DNA from: Mesorhizobium comanense
GTDB lineage: Bacteria; Pseudomonadota; Alphaproteobacteria; Rhizobiales; Rhizobiaceae
DNA: 64,000 nucleotides
Direction: 5' to 3'
Assembly: GCF_005503535.1 (NCBI RefSeq)
Contig: NZ_SCNN01000008.1
Span: 1 to 64,000 of the forward strand
Each line of letters opens with the position of its first letter. Within the stretch, counting starts at the first letter, position 1. Positions 45,009 through 53,590 of the stretch are shown in pieces. The position numbers and the translations under genes are program-made. Below the pieces are notes generated by a model. The model searched no databases. It was not told where the DNA came from and was given only the letters and a program-made list of their open reading frames with translations.

Positions 45009-45175
45009 GAATGTCCTTTCGCTCTGTATTCCCTCAGGCACCGGAGTTACGGCGCAAATCCAGTGTCGTTCTTCTATAGGGACGCCAAAGCACGCTTTCA
45101 ACGCAATGCGCCGCCAACATTATCTGTTTTGGGTCTGTCGCGACCCTTTGTCGTCCTTCAACGCCTCTTTTGTCT

Positions 45176-45694
45176 TCAAACCCTCTCGCGCCGGCGCTCG
45201 TAAACCGTGTAGCGGGTCGCGTGGCTGTCCTTTTCGCCGGCCGGCACATCCTGCGCGCTCACGACGCGCCAGGCCGCCGGGTCGATCGGCGGGAAATGCG
45301 CGTCGCCGTCGACAGCGGCCAGCACATGGGTGACATGCAGCCGGTCGGCCAGCGGCAGTGCCTGGGCATAGATCTCGCCGCCGCCGATGACGCAGACCTC
45401 GTCGACGCCGGCCATGCAGCGTCCGCGCACATCGGCCAGCCGGATCGCATCCGCCAATGAATTCGCCACCTCGACGCCTTCGGCGCGCCAGGCCTTGTCG
45501 CGCGTGACCACAATGTTCAATCTGCCCGGTAGCGGCCGGCCGATACCTTCATAGGTCTTGCGGCCCATGATGATCGGCTTGCCCATCGTATCGGCCTTGA
45601 AGCGCTTGAGATCGGTCGACAGCCGCCATGGCAAGCCGCCATCACGCCCGATGACGCCGTTCTCGGCAATGGCGACGTAGATTGCGACGTCCAT
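45176..45694 (-). CDS. folA: Dihydrofolate reductase
   Basis: Reduces dihydrofolate to tetrahydrofolate with NADPH, 172 residues. Family motifs are VAIAENGVIGRDGGLPWRLSTD (substrate and NADPH region), GKPIIMGRKTYEGIGRPLPGR, and EVCVIGGGEIYAQALPLADR. The catalytic acidic residue is the Asp in LSTDLKRF. Its ATG shares one base with the upstream DUF4424 stop (TGATG). Its functional partner thyA lies about 6 kb away, not adjacent as in many bacteria. Confidence 0.95.
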   Translation of the reverse strand: MDVAIYVAIAENGVIGRDGGLPWRLSTDLKRFKADTMGKPIIMGRKTYEGIGRPLPGRLNIVVTRDKAWRAEGVEVANSLADAIRLADVRGRCMAGVDEVCVIGGGEIYAQALPLADRLHVTHVLAAVDGDAHFPPIDPAAWRVVSAQDVPAGEKDSHATRYTVYERRRERV

Positions 45695-46707
45695 CAATTG
45701 GCATCCCCGCCGCCATTGTCCGACGGATTGAGGATCAGGATGTCGATATCGTGCTCCGGATAGAAATCCTTCGCCGTCATCTCGAAGCTCGTCGGTCCGA
45801 CCTTCCTGACATTGTCGCCGCAGAACGAGACCAGCGCCTGCGGGTTGCCCTTGTCCACCGTCAGCTTGAAGTTGCCGATCGTGCCTGCCGCCCAGTTGCC
45901 GCCGGTGGTCAGGATATAGGCGATGCGGCTTTCGTAGAATTTCGGATAGCCGTCGGCCTTGGCCGCCTTGCGAACCGCGTTCTCGAATGTGTCGTCCATG
46001 CAATAGCGCGTCTTGTAGGCGGCGTATTGCCCCTGAAACTTGCCGTCATAGAAGAAGCTGACCGAAGACGTGCCGCCGACGCTCGGCTTGTAGTGGTGCG
46101 AGACGTGGACGTCCTTGTTGGCGGGAAAGGTCGAGCGCCACCAATAGGTGGAGCGCAACTGCCAGAACGGCGCGTATGGCGCGTTGAGGCTCGGATCGCT
46201 GTCGGCTTCCGGATTCTCGATGATGATGCCGCGGTTGACCCAGTCGTCGGCCACAGCCTTGGGCAGTTTCGCCAGCGCCGCCCTGGCCGCGTCGCCGAAC
46301 GGATTGAACGGCACGTTCTGCGCCTTCAGCTCGGCGCTGATATCGATGCCGAGCGCGAACACCTTCTGCTCCAGCTGCGGTTTGGCGGCTGCGCCGTCGA
46401 TCGTCACCTCGAAGCCGAGGAAATTGTCGCTCTGGTTCTCGGGGATGGCCGGCATCTCCTCCGGATCGCCCGAAATGTCGGGCATCGGGAACGCGACGAT
46501 CGCGCTGACATCCTTGTCGGTGTTGTTGTGGAAGACGTAGTCGACCGTCACCTTCTCGGGCGAGATGAACAGGTCCTCGCTCTGCATCGCGACCGCGTCG
46601 CTGCGCGACAGGATCAGGCCGCCGGTGCCGAGTTCGGCCACCGAATCGTTGGCCAGTGCCGGCGCGGCCGAAACCGCCAGCGCCACCGTCAGAACGTATC
46701 GCAACAT
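45694..46707 (-). CDS. DUF4424 family secreted protein
   Basis: A 337-residue protein with a signal peptide (MLRYVLTVALAVSAAPALA) and a mature beta-rich chain. DUF4424 members are periplasmic or envelope proteins of unknown function. The segment LGIDISAELKAQNVPF and the aromatic-rich FWQLRSTYWWRSTFPANKDV are notable. Two Cys, near residues 247 and 301, could form a disulfide in the periplasm. It is coupled to folA by a one-base overlap, which is not a functional link known to me. Confidence 0.8.
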   Translation of the reverse strand: MLRYVLTVALAVSAAPALANDSVAELGTGGLILSRSDAVAMQSEDLFISPEKVTVDYVFHNNTDKDVSAIVAFPMPDISGDPEEMPAIPENQSDNFLGFEVTIDGAAAKPQLEQKVFALGIDISAELKAQNVPFNPFGDAARAALAKLPKAVADDWVNRGIIIENPEADSDPSLNAPYAPFWQLRSTYWWRSTFPANKDVHVSHHYKPSVGGTSSVSFFYDGKFQGQYAAYKTRYCMDDTFENAVRKAAKADGYPKFYESRIAYILTTGGNWAAGTIGNFKLTVDKGNPQALVSFCGDNVRKVGPTSFEMTAKDFYPEHDIDILILNPSDNGGGDAN

Positions 46708-46794
46708 CGAAGCCCCCTCGGCTGGAATGCCGGGATGACCCTAGCGGTTTCAATGCGGCGTTTCAAAGCCCTTCCGCGTCGATGGCCGCGCCTG

Positions 46795-46826
46795 TGCGGT
46801 CTGGACACGCAAGGTGCGGTCTGGAC
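46795..46826 (+). promoter_or_regulatory. 12-bp direct repeat upstream of cobF
   Basis: TGCGGTCTGGAC occurs at 46795-46806 and again at 46815-46826, starts 20 bp apart, which is two helical turns. It lies 33 bases before the cobF start. It could bind a regulator in tandem, but no known cobalamin control element was recognised here. Confidence 0.45.
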
Positions 46827-46858
46827 TAACAGGTTCCGATCAGGCAGGAGTGCGCCGC

Positions 46859-47632
46859 ATGCGCAAGCTTCTCGTCATCGGCATCGGCGCCGGCAATCCA
46901 GACCACATGACCGTGCAGGCCATATCAAGCCTGAACCGCGCCGACGTGCTGTTCATTCCCGACAAGGGGGCCGGGAAGAACGACCTTGCCGAACTGCGGC
47001 GCGAGATCTGCGACCGCTTCGTCACCAATCCGAACTCGCGCCGCGTCGAGTTCGACGTGCCGGTGCGGGCCGAGCCAGCCCCTTCCTATCGCTCGACGGT
47101 CGACGACTGGCACGAAGCCATCGCCGCCATCTATGAAAGCCTGATCCAGGGCGAGCTTGGCGAGCATGGCTGCGGCGCCTTCCTGATATGGGGCGACCCT
47201 TCGCTCTACGACAGCGCGCTGCGCATCCTCGAACGGGTTCGGCTGCGCGGCAATGTCGACTTCGAGCTGGAGGTCATTCCCGGCATCACCGCCATCCAGG
47301 CGCTTGCCGCCAGCCACAAGACGGCGCTCAACCGCATCGGCGATTCGGTGCTGATTACCACCGGCAGGCGCTTGACCGAGGAGGGCATGCCGCAAAACGC
47401 GGGCAGCGCCATCGTCATGCTCGACGGCAAATGCGCCTTCAACACGCTCGCCGACCCCGACCTCTTCATCCAGTGGGGCGCCTATCTCGGCACGCCGGAC
47501 GAGATCGTCGTCTCCGGCCGCCTCGGCGATGTCGGCGCCGAGATCGAAAAAGTCCGCGAGGAAGCCCGGCGCAAGAAGGGCTGGATCATGGACACGTACC
47601 TGCTGCGCAGGCAGGAGGAGAGTAGTGAGTAG
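46859..47632 (+). CDS. cobF: Precorrin-6A synthase (deacetylating) CobF
   Basis: SAM-dependent methyltransferase of 257 residues that methylates C-1 of the corrin ring and removes the acetyl group in aerobic cobalamin synthesis. The start is ATG at 46859 with CAGGAG upstream. The Cob/CbiL-type fold shows LLVIGIGAGNPDHMTVQAI near the N-terminus, FLIWGDPSLYDSALRILERV in the middle and VIPGITAIQALAASHKTAL. No other cob gene is nearby. The last codons run into a heptamer-repeat array, so the end of the protein (QEESSE) is formed by repeat sequence. Confidence 0.93.
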   Translation: MRKLLVIGIGAGNPDHMTVQAISSLNRADVLFIPDKGAGKNDLAELRREICDRFVTNPNSRRVEFDVPVRAEPAPSYRSTVDDWHEAIAAIYESLIQGELGEHGCGAFLIWGDPSLYDSALRILERVRLRGNVDFELEVIPGITAIQALAASHKTALNRIGDSVLITTGRRLTEEGMPQNAGSAIVMLDGKCAFNTLADPDLFIQWGAYLGTPDEIVVSGRLGDVGAEIEKVREEARRKKGWIMDTYLLRRQEESSE

Positions 47633-47706
47633 TGAGTAGTGAAGCCGATATCATTCCCTACTGACTACTGACTACTGACTACTGACTACTCACTACTCAC
47701 TACTCC
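47621..47706. repeat. Heptanucleotide repeat array at the cobF/modE-like junction
   Basis: On the right arm seven 7-bp units run without gap: TACTGAC four times (47659-47686), TACTCAC twice (47687-47700), then TACTCC. The left arm (47621-47641) is the reverse complement type, AGTAGTG repeated three times. The arms could pair into a long imperfect hairpin across a 17-base loop. It overlaps the cobF stop and lies between two convergent genes, so it might act as a terminator or be a mobile repeat. Confidence 0.75.
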
Positions 47707-47718
47707 AATGACTACTCC

Positions 47719-48060
47719 CTACCCCGCATCGATCTCCGCCTGCAACGCATCCATATGCGTCGACGCGGCCGCGGTCGCCGCGCGTTCTATGGCGCGGAAA
47801 CGGCTGACCACCGCCAGGCCGACGGTCGTCAGCTGCGCGCCGCCACCCTTGCGGCCTCCGGTTTGCGCGGCGACCAGCGGCTTGCCGAACACCCGGTTCA
47901 TGTCCTCGACCAGGTCCCAGGCGTGCTTGTAGGACATCTCCATGCCCCGGGCGGCAGCCGAGATCGAGCCGAAGGTGGCGATATGCTCCAGCAACTCGAT
48001 CTTGCCCGGGCCGATTCGTCCGTCGGGATCGAGATTTATCCGCAGGCTCAGCGACGGCAT
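47719..48060 (-). CDS. ModE-like N-terminal DNA-binding protein (HTH-only)
   Basis: A 113-residue protein that corresponds to the LysR-like winged helix of ModE without the molybdate-binding TOBE domains. Motif: GKIELLEHIATFGSISAAARGMEMSYKHAW, then VAAQTGGRKGGGAQLT with the wing. It follows modC by 82 bp on the same strand, so it likely belongs to the mod operon and regulates it. Lacking TOBE domains it may sense molybdate through another protein, or act as a constitutive repressor. The start is 48060 (MPSLSLRINL). Confidence 0.88.
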   Translation of the reverse strand: MPSLSLRINLDPDGRIGPGKIELLEHIATFGSISAAARGMEMSYKHAWDLVEDMNRVFGKPLVAAQTGGRKGGGAQLTTVGLAVVSRFRAIERAATAAASTHMDALQAEIDAG

Positions 48061-48142
48061 TTTTGCTCCTCCGCGATCATGCCCGATCCCCATACTAGAG
48101 GCTCTTCAGCGATACCGCTATTCCAAAAAGACATAGCGACTG

Positions 48143-49255
48143 TCATCCATCCGCCTCGGCCGGCAGGCCGGCACCGGTGTTGGCGCGATCGAAGCTCACC
48201 GTCTTGATCACTGCGAACACCCTGCCGCCGAGTTGCAGCTTCAGCGCTTGGCGCGACTGTTCGGTGATGCGGGCAAGCACCGTCGCACCGTTGCAGTCTA
48301 TTGCAACCTCGACTGTCGGCCCCTCGCCCGGGCTCATCGCCACGACAGTCCCGGGCAGGATGTTGAGCGCGCTCAGACCCGTGGGCTTGTCGGTGGCGAT
48401 CATCACATCGCGAGCCCGGATGCGGATACGCACCGGAGCGCCGGCCTTCATCGCCAGGCGCGGAACGCGGATCTCGCCGGCGGCCGAGCCGAGCACGCTC
48501 ATGCCGAACACCTCGTCGTGGCGCAGCACCTTCGTATCCAGCACCGCGCCCCCTTCGCCGCGCTCTTCGGCGGGCAACAGGTCGAGCCTTTGCATCACCG
48601 CCTCGGTCGGACCGCTGGCCAGGACCTTGCCCTGCGCCAGCATCACCACGTCGCTGGCCAACCGCGCCACTTCGGCGACAGAATGGCTGACATAGACGAT
48701 CGGGATCCTGGTCTCGTCGCGCAGGCGCTCGATATAGGGCAGGATTTCTGACTTGCGCGCCTCGTCGAGCGAGGCCAGCGGCTCGTCCATGAGCAGAAGC
48801 TTGGGGCTGGCCAGCAGCGCCCGGCCGATCGCCACGCGCTGCTTTTCACCGCCCGACAGCTTTGCCGGCCGCCGCCCCAGCAGCGCGCCGATGCCGAGCA
48901 GGTCGACGACGCCGTCCATGTCGGCATAGCGCTCCGCCGCTGGCGTGAACCAGCGGCCGTAACGCAGGTTGCCCATCACGCTCATATGCGGAAACAGCCG
49001 CGCATCCTGGAACACCATGCCGATGCGCCGCTTGTGCTTCGGCACGAAGATGCCGGCTGCGGTGTCGACAAGCACACGCCCGTCGACCTCGATGCGGCCC
49101 TTGTCCGGGCGGATCAGGCCGGCGATCATGTTGATCAGCGTCGTCTTGCCGGAGCCGGACGGGCCGAACAGCGCCGTCAGCCGACCGGCGCTTTCGAAGC
49201 GGATGTCGATGGCGAAATCGCCAAGCCTGTGGCTGATGTCGACGCGGATGCTCAT
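48143..49255 (-). CDS. modC: Molybdate ABC transporter ATP-binding protein ModC
   Basis: ATPase of the high-affinity molybdate importer, 370 residues. Walker A is FGPSGSGKTTLINMIAGL near residue 32; the ABC signature is LSGGEKQRVAIGRALL near 130; Walker B is LLLMDEPLASLDE. A C-terminal TOBE (Mop-type) domain (about 285-360) may bind molybdate and regulate transport. Its start overlaps the modB stop by four bases. The order modA-modB-modC and the ModE-like gene is standard. Confidence 0.95.
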   Translation of the reverse strand: MSIRVDISHRLGDFAIDIRFESAGRLTALFGPSGSGKTTLINMIAGLIRPDKGRIEVDGRVLVDTAAGIFVPKHKRRIGMVFQDARLFPHMSVMGNLRYGRWFTPAAERYADMDGVVDLLGIGALLGRRPAKLSGGEKQRVAIGRALLASPKLLLMDEPLASLDEARKSEILPYIERLRDETRIPIVYVSHSVAEVARLASDVVMLAQGKVLASGPTEAVMQRLDLLPAEERGEGGAVLDTKVLRHDEVFGMSVLGSAAGEIRVPRLAMKAGAPVRIRIRARDVMIATDKPTGLSALNILPGTVVAMSPGEGPTVEVAIDCNGATVLARITEQSRQALKLQLGGRVFAVIKTVSFDRANTGAGLPAEADG

Positions 49256-49956
49256 TCGATATCCATCCGCCGGCCGACGCGCCGGGCCAGAACTTCCGAA
49301 GCGACCAGGGCAGCCATCGAGATGATGATCGAGATAAGGGTCAGCCGCAGCGCCCCCTCATCACCGCCGGGCACCTGCGTGAACGTATAGATCGCCGACG
49401 GCAGCGTCTGCGTCTCGCCGGGAATGTTGGAGACGAAAGTGATGGTCGCGCCGAACTCTCCCATCGCCTTGGCGAAGGCCAGGATGGATCCGGCGATCAA
49501 CCCGGGCAGGATCAGCGGCAGTGTGATGGTGGCGAACACCCACAAGGGATTGGCGCCGAGCGTTCCCGCCGCCGCTTCCATCTTGCGGTCCACCGCCTCG
49601 ATCGACAGGCGGATCGCCCGCACCATCAGGGGGAACCCCATGACGCCGCAGGCAAGGGCCGCGCCCGTCCAGCGAAACGAAAAGACGATACCGAAATGCT
49701 CGGCCAGAAACGCGCCGGCCGGCCCCCGCTTGCCGAAGGTGAGCAACAGGAGATAGCCGGTCACCACGGGCGGCAGGATAAGCGGCAGGTGGACCAGACC
49801 GTTGAGCAGCGTCTTGCCCCAGAATTGTCCCCGGGCAAGCAGCAACGCGATCAGGATGCCGGGCGGCAGGCTGGCCACCATCGCCACCAAGGCAACCTTG
49901 ATCGACAGCCGGACCGCATTCCATTCGTCGGGAGTGAGGTCCAGCAGCCAGTTCAT
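49252..49956 (-). CDS. modB: Molybdate ABC transporter permease ModB
   Basis: Membrane channel of the molybdate importer, 234 residues with about five to six hydrophobic segments. The permease loop that contacts ModC appears as EAAAGTLGANPLWVFATITLPLILPG. Segments GQFWGKTLLNGLVHLPLILP and KAMGEFGATITFVSNIPGETQ are typical of ModB. It overlaps modC by four bases and follows modA by 19 bp. Confidence 0.95.
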   Translation of the reverse strand: MNWLLDLTPDEWNAVRLSIKVALVAMVASLPPGILIALLLARGQFWGKTLLNGLVHLPLILPPVVTGYLLLLTFGKRGPAGAFLAEHFGIVFSFRWTGAALACGVMGFPLMVRAIRLSIEAVDRKMEAAAGTLGANPLWVFATITLPLILPGLIAGSILAFAKAMGEFGATITFVSNIPGETQTLPSAIYTFTQVPGGDEGALRLTLISIIISMAALVASEVLARRVGRRMDIE

Positions 49957-49975
49957 GTCGCTATTTCAGGACGTC

Positions 49976-50770
49976 CTACTTGCTCTTCTTGAGGACCGTG
50001 AAGCCCTGCTCCTTGAATATCTTGGCGGCAGCCGAGGATTCCACGCACTTCAGGAAGGCAGGCGCATCCTTGTCCTTCGAATCCGCGGTCTGCGCAATCG
50101 GATAGATGATCGGCGGATGCGAATCCTCGGGGAAGGTGCCGACCACCTTGACCGTCTTGTCGGCCTTGGCGTCGGTGGCATAGACGATGCCGAGCGGCGC
50201 TTCGCCGGTCGACACCAGCTTCAGCGCGGCGCGCACGTTCTCGGCCTGAGCGACCTTGCCCTCGACCGAAGACCACACGCCAAGCGATTCCAGCGCCGCC
50301 TTGCCGTACTTGCCCGCCGGCACCGCCTTGAAATCGCCCATGGCGAGCTTGCCGTCGCCAAGCAGCTTGGCGAGGTCGAAACCCTTCTCGACCTTGGTCT
50401 TGACCTTCGAATCCTTCGGCGCGACCAGCACGATCTGGTTGCCCAGCAGCTGCACCTCGGTCTCCGGCTTGGTCAGCTTCTTGTCCGAGAGATATTTCAT
50501 CCAGTCGAGATCGGCCGAAACGAAGACGTCGGCCGGGGCCCCGCCCTCGATCTGCTTGGCAAGCGCCGAACTCGCCGCATAGGAAATGGTCGCGGCTTCG
50601 CCGACCTTCTTCTCGCAGGCCTTGTTGACCGCGTCGAGCGCGTCCTTGAGGCTGGCGGCGGCAAACACGGTCAGCTTGTCGTCGGCGTGAGCCGCCGGCA
50701 CGGCGGCCATCAAAATCGCCGCCAGCCCGCCGATCGCCATCGCCTTCAATCCAAAACCCTTGCCCGTCAT
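49976..50770 (-). CDS. modA: Molybdate-binding periplasmic protein ModA
   Basis: Solute-binding protein of the molybdate importer, 264 residues. The start is ATG at 50770; a longer frame is not supported. A signal peptide with cleavage near AAHA-DD precedes KLTVFAAASLKDALDAVNKAC. Two domains close around oxyanion with Ser and Thr ligands in AAASL and YAASSALAKQIEGG. The 5' region contains a candidate ModE-type site about 45-70 bp upstream. It is the first gene of the operon. Confidence 0.95.
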   Translation of the reverse strand: MTGKGFGLKAMAIGGLAAILMAAVPAAHADDKLTVFAAASLKDALDAVNKACEKKVGEAATISYAASSALAKQIEGGAPADVFVSADLDWMKYLSDKKLTKPETEVQLLGNQIVLVAPKDSKVKTKVEKGFDLAKLLGDGKLAMGDFKAVPAGKYGKAALESLGVWSSVEGKVAQAENVRAALKLVSTGEAPLGIVYATDAKADKTVKVVGTFPEDSHPPIIYPIAQTADSKDKDAPAFLKCVESSAAAKIFKEQGFTVLKKSK

Positions 50771-50815
50771 GAAATCTCTCCCTGGTTTGAAATCCGTACG
50801 GCCCAAAGCCTGAGA

Positions 50816-50842
50816 ACCGATATATCCGCACGAACATAGCAA
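50816..50842. promoter_or_regulatory. Candidate Mo-box between modA and mop
   Basis: In the 177-bp divergent gap, the plus strand reads CCGATATATCCGCACGAACA followed by TAGCAA. The half-site CGATATAT is faced across eight bases by ACATAG, an imperfect match to the TATAT-N-ATATA-type ModE dyad. Its position between two molybdate genes supports it, the sequence match is weak. Confidence 0.4.
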
Positions 50843-50947
50843 GGGAAGGCCCGGCACCCATTGAAACACTCTATCTAGGTCTTGTGAGTGGCACGGCGCA
50901 GCTGTTCTGCTAAGACAGGCGCAGACCAGCATCGGAAGGAACAAGAA

Positions 50948-51157
50948 ATGAAGATCAGCGCCCGCAACGTCCTCAAGGGGACCATCACCGAGATCGTCAA
51001 GGGAGCCACCACCTCGCATGTCAGGATCGACATCGGCGGCGGCACCATCGTCACCTCCTCGATCACCAACGAGGCCGTCGCCGACCTCAAGCTGGAAAAG
51101 GGCAAGCAGGCCTATGCCGTGGTGAAGGCCTCGGACGTGATGGTCGGCGTCGACTGA
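50948..51157 (+). CDS. mop: Molybdenum-pterin binding protein Mop (molbindin)
   Basis: A 69-residue single TOBE-domain protein that stores molybdate. The frame starts with ATG at 50948 (MKISARNVLKGTITEIVKGA) preceded by GGAAGGAACAAGAA. Family elements: SARNVLKGTI, VRIDIGGGTIVTSSITNEAV and LKLEKGKQAYAVVKASDVMV. It is divergent from modA and may share regulation through the candidate Mo-box. Confidence 0.9.
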   Translation: MKISARNVLKGTITEIVKGATTSHVRIDIGGGTIVTSSITNEAVADLKLEKGKQAYAVVKASDVMVGVD

Positions 51158-51177
51158 GCCGTCCGCAACGACCGGAC

Positions 51178-51669
51178 ATGGTCCGCGAAAACGAGATCCG
51201 GCCAAGCGAGGTCGCGGTCGAGGCGCCGCCGCCGACCGACGCCGGCCTGGTGTTCATCGGCGTCATCCGCACGCCCTGGGCCTCGCGGCTGGTCACGCCA
51301 CGCCAAGGCCGCGAGGATGGCCCGGCCTGCCGAATCGAAATCTTCGAGCCGTGGCGGCAGGCGCTGGAAGGTGTGGAAAAATTCGAGCGGCTGGAGGTGC
51401 TCTACTGGCTGCACCTGTCGCGGCGCGATCTCGTCAAGCAGAGCCCGGCCAGCGACGGCACCTCGCGCGGCACATTTTCGCTGCGCTCCCCGGTGCGGCC
51501 CAACCCGATCGGCACCTCGATCGTCACGCTTGTCGGGGTCGAGGACCATACCCTGCTCGTCCGAGGCCTGGATTGCATCGACGGAACGCCGCTGCTCGAC
51601 CTCAAGCCGGACCGCACGCTTTTCAAGCCGATCGCACCGCCGCAGGCGGGTGATTTCGAGATTGGCTGA
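51178..51669 (+). CDS. trmO: tRNA N6-threonylcarbamoyladenosine methyltransferase TrmO-like
   Basis: A 163-residue SAM-dependent methyltransferase of the TrmO/YaeB family, adding a methyl group to t6A37 of tRNAs. Family features are GVIRTPWASRLVTPRQG, LEVLYWLHLSRRDL and the conserved FSLRSPVRPNPIGTSIV. Mid-protein RTGxxR-type and DIKPY-like elements appear as GLDCIDGTPLLDLKP. It lies 20 bp after mop on the same strand and may be co-transcribed. Confidence 0.88.
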   Translation: MVRENEIRPSEVAVEAPPPTDAGLVFIGVIRTPWASRLVTPRQGREDGPACRIEIFEPWRQALEGVEKFERLEVLYWLHLSRRDLVKQSPASDGTSRGTFSLRSPVRPNPIGTSIVTLVGVEDHTLLVRGLDCIDGTPLLDLKPDRTLFKPIAPPQAGDFEIG

Positions 51670-51686
51670 GCCCGCCAGCCCAAGGC

Positions 51687-52481
51687 TTAGACCGCGATCG
51701 GCGCCTTGATAGATGCATCGGCGACGTAGTTATCCAGCCGGAAATCCTCGAAGCGGAAGGCGAAAAGGTCCCTCACCTCCGGATTGATCCACATTGTCGG
51801 CAGTGCCCTTGGCGTGCGCCGCAACTGTTCGCGCGCCTGTTCGAAATGGTTGGAGTAGAGATGCGCGTCGCCCAGCGTGTGGACGAAATCGCCCGGCTTC
51901 AGCCCGGTCACCTGCGCCACCATGAGCGTCAGCAGCGCGTAGGAGGCGATGTTGAACGGCACGCCGAGGAAAATGTCGGCCGAACGCTGGTATAGCTGGC
52001 ACGAGAGGCGGCCTTCCGAAACGTAGAACTGGAACAGGCAGTGGCACGGCGGCAGCGCCATGGCTTCCACCTCGGCCGGATTCCAGGCAGACACGATCAG
52101 CCGCCGGGACTGAGGATTGCGGCGTATCTCCTTCAGAAGATTGGCGATCTGGTCGATCGAACCGCCATGGCCATCGGGCCAGGACCGCCACTGCTTGCCG
52201 TAGACCGGGCCGAGATCGCCATTCTCGTCGGCCCATTCGTCCCAGATCGTGACGCCGTGGTCGGTGAGATATTTGATGTTGGTGTCGCCGGCCAGGAACC
52301 ACAGAAGTTCATGGATGATCGACTTCAGGTGCAGCTTCTTGGTGGTGGTGACGGGAAAGCCGCGCGCCAGATCGAAGCGCATCTGGTAGCCGAAGACGGA
52401 ACGTGTGCCCGTGCCGGTGCGGTCGCCGCGGTCGGCGCCGTGGTCCAGCACATGCTGCAGAAGGTCGAGATACTGGCGCAT
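51687..52481 (-). CDS. thyA: Thymidylate synthase ThyA
   Basis: Methylates dUMP to dTMP with methylene-tetrahydrofolate, 264 residues, standard length. Catalytic Cys is in [14 protein letters not shown]. Substrate loop [16 protein letters not shown] near residue 23, [21 protein letters not shown] near 80, and [19 protein letters not shown] in the fold are all present. It converges with trmO, and its pathway partner folA lies upstream at 45.2-45.7 kb. Confidence 0.96.
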   Translation of the reverse strand: MRQYLDLLQHVLDHGADRGDRTGTGTRSVFGYQMRFDLARGFPVTTTKKLHLKSIIHELLWFLAGDTNIKYLTDHGVTIWDEWADENGDLGPVYGKQWRSWPDGHGGSIDQIANLLKEIRRNPQSRRLIVSAWNPAEVEAMALPPCHCLFQFYVSEGRLSCQLYQRSADIFLGVPFNIASYALLTLMVAQVTGLKPGDFVHTLGDAHLYSNHFEQAREQLRRTPRALPTMWINPEVRDLFAFRFEDFRLDNYVADASIKAPIAV

Positions 52482-52645
52482 CGGTTCCGGCTCGATTCTT
52501 GATCTCGCCGATCATAGCGCCATGGCAGCGCGTATGCCACGCCTCTATGCGTTCGTCCCCATCGCAGGATGGCAAAAGCCGATAACCACACTGGCGAGCC
52601 GGGTCGGATAGAGCCCGCCGGCCGCCAGGATGGAATCGCGGATCC

Positions 52646-52957
52646 TCAGAGCGAGCCGAGCTTGCCCAGATCCTTGGCCACCAGATAGTAGAAGGTCACG
52701 CGGTGCTTGCTGTGGTCGGCATGCATAGCCTTGCAGGTCTTTTCGATCGCGGCATCGGCCTTGGCGCCGTCGCTGATGCCGAGCTTCTTGGCCACCCAGC
52801 TTTCCTTGACGCGCTCGAGCTCCTTCGGGTCGGTGCAGGACACCAGCGAGGAGTCGCGGTTCCTGAGCGCGATGCCCAGGTGTTTGACGATCTTTTCGAC
52901 CACATCGGCGCTCGCGCCGGCGTCATACTTCTTCACGTCTGCAAGATAGTCGGCCAT
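52646..52957 (-). CDS. DUF2853 family protein
   Basis: A 103-residue cytoplasmic protein of the DUF2853 family, function unknown. Segments DVVEKIVKHLGIALRNRDSS, ELERVKESWVAKKLG and DAAIEKTCKAMHADHSKHRV are conserved-looking. The start is ATG at 52957 (MADYLADVKKYDAG); the frame extends 20 codons into unrelated sequence. It lies between thyA and the tmRNA gene, on the strand opposite to ssrA. Confidence 0.85.
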   Translation of the reverse strand: MADYLADVKKYDAGASADVVEKIVKHLGIALRNRDSSLVSCTDPKELERVKESWVAKKLGISDGAKADAAIEKTCKAMHADHSKHRVTFYYLVAKDLGKLGSL

Positions 52958-53129
52958 CGAAATTCCCCTCGTCGGCGCCACGAATCCGGTCGATGAGGGC
53001 TGTGGCGCGCTTCGCAACTTGTGCGCTAGATCGATAACTCCTCACCGCTCGCCGAGCTTGGTTTGAGACCGTTGCCAAGTCAACCCTCGCCGTCGCAATT
53101 TGACACAGGGATAAAGCCTTGTTGCGGCC

Positions 53130-53158
53130 TTTCAATTTCCACGACCGGCCCCTATATT
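53130..53158 (+). promoter_or_regulatory. Promoter of the tmRNA gene
   Basis: TTTCAA (53130-53135), 17 bases, then TATATT (53153-53158) form a housekeeping-type promoter. The transcription start would fall near 53165, just before a GTCGG/CCGAC hairpin at the beginning of the acceptor piece. Confidence 0.55.
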
Positions 53159-53159
53159 C

Positions 53160-53470
53160 GCTTCGTCGGCTTGACCGACTATGGCGATAAATGGGCGATG
53201 AAATAAGCCGTTCGGACCCGGGGGCGGTACCCGGCGCCTCCACCAAAAGCCGCTCTCGAGAGCAGAGCGGTTTTTGCTGGGGGCGAAATAGGATCGACGA
53301 AGGTGTAAAGATCGTACTTTTGCCCGGCATTGTACCACCGTCATCGGGCTAAACTTATAGTTGCCAACGACAACTATGCGGAAGCACGTCTCGCTGCTTA
53401 ATGCAGTGCGATAGCTTCAAATCAAGCCCTAGGGGTTCGCACTTCTAGGCGGGGTTCGGAGGTACCTGGC
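53160..53470 (+). ncRNA. ssrA: Two-piece (circularly permuted) tmRNA, ssrA
   Basis: Alphaproteobacterial tmRNA gene. The acceptor piece comes first and ends in CGCCTCC-A-CCA (CCA at 53243-53245), with a T-arm of CCGGG (53218-53222) pairing with CCCGG. An intervening hairpin, AGCCGCTCT-AGAGCGG-like (53248-53270), is removed. The coding piece starts GGGGGCGA at 53279, whose first seven bases pair with the acceptor strand. The tag reading frame is 53363-53401, encoding A-N-D-N-Y-A-E-A-R-L-A-A and a TAA stop. tmRNA rescues stalled ribosomes. SspB, which is encoded about 4.5 kb downstream, is the adaptor that presents this tag to ClpXP. The outer ends are approximate. Confidence 0.96.
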
Positions 53471-53590
53471 AACAGAAACCTCCACTTCTCCCCCCAACAT
53501 GCGTCCTGCGTCACGGCGATTCTCGTCGGCCGAGCCTTCGTGCCCGCCGCGCGACTGCCTGGCTGCGCGCACTCTCTCCATGGATGAGAC

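Noticed and set aside
46700..46860. Cobalamin riboswitch before cobF
   Set aside because: I looked for a B12-box-like leader; the gap is short and holds only a direct repeat.
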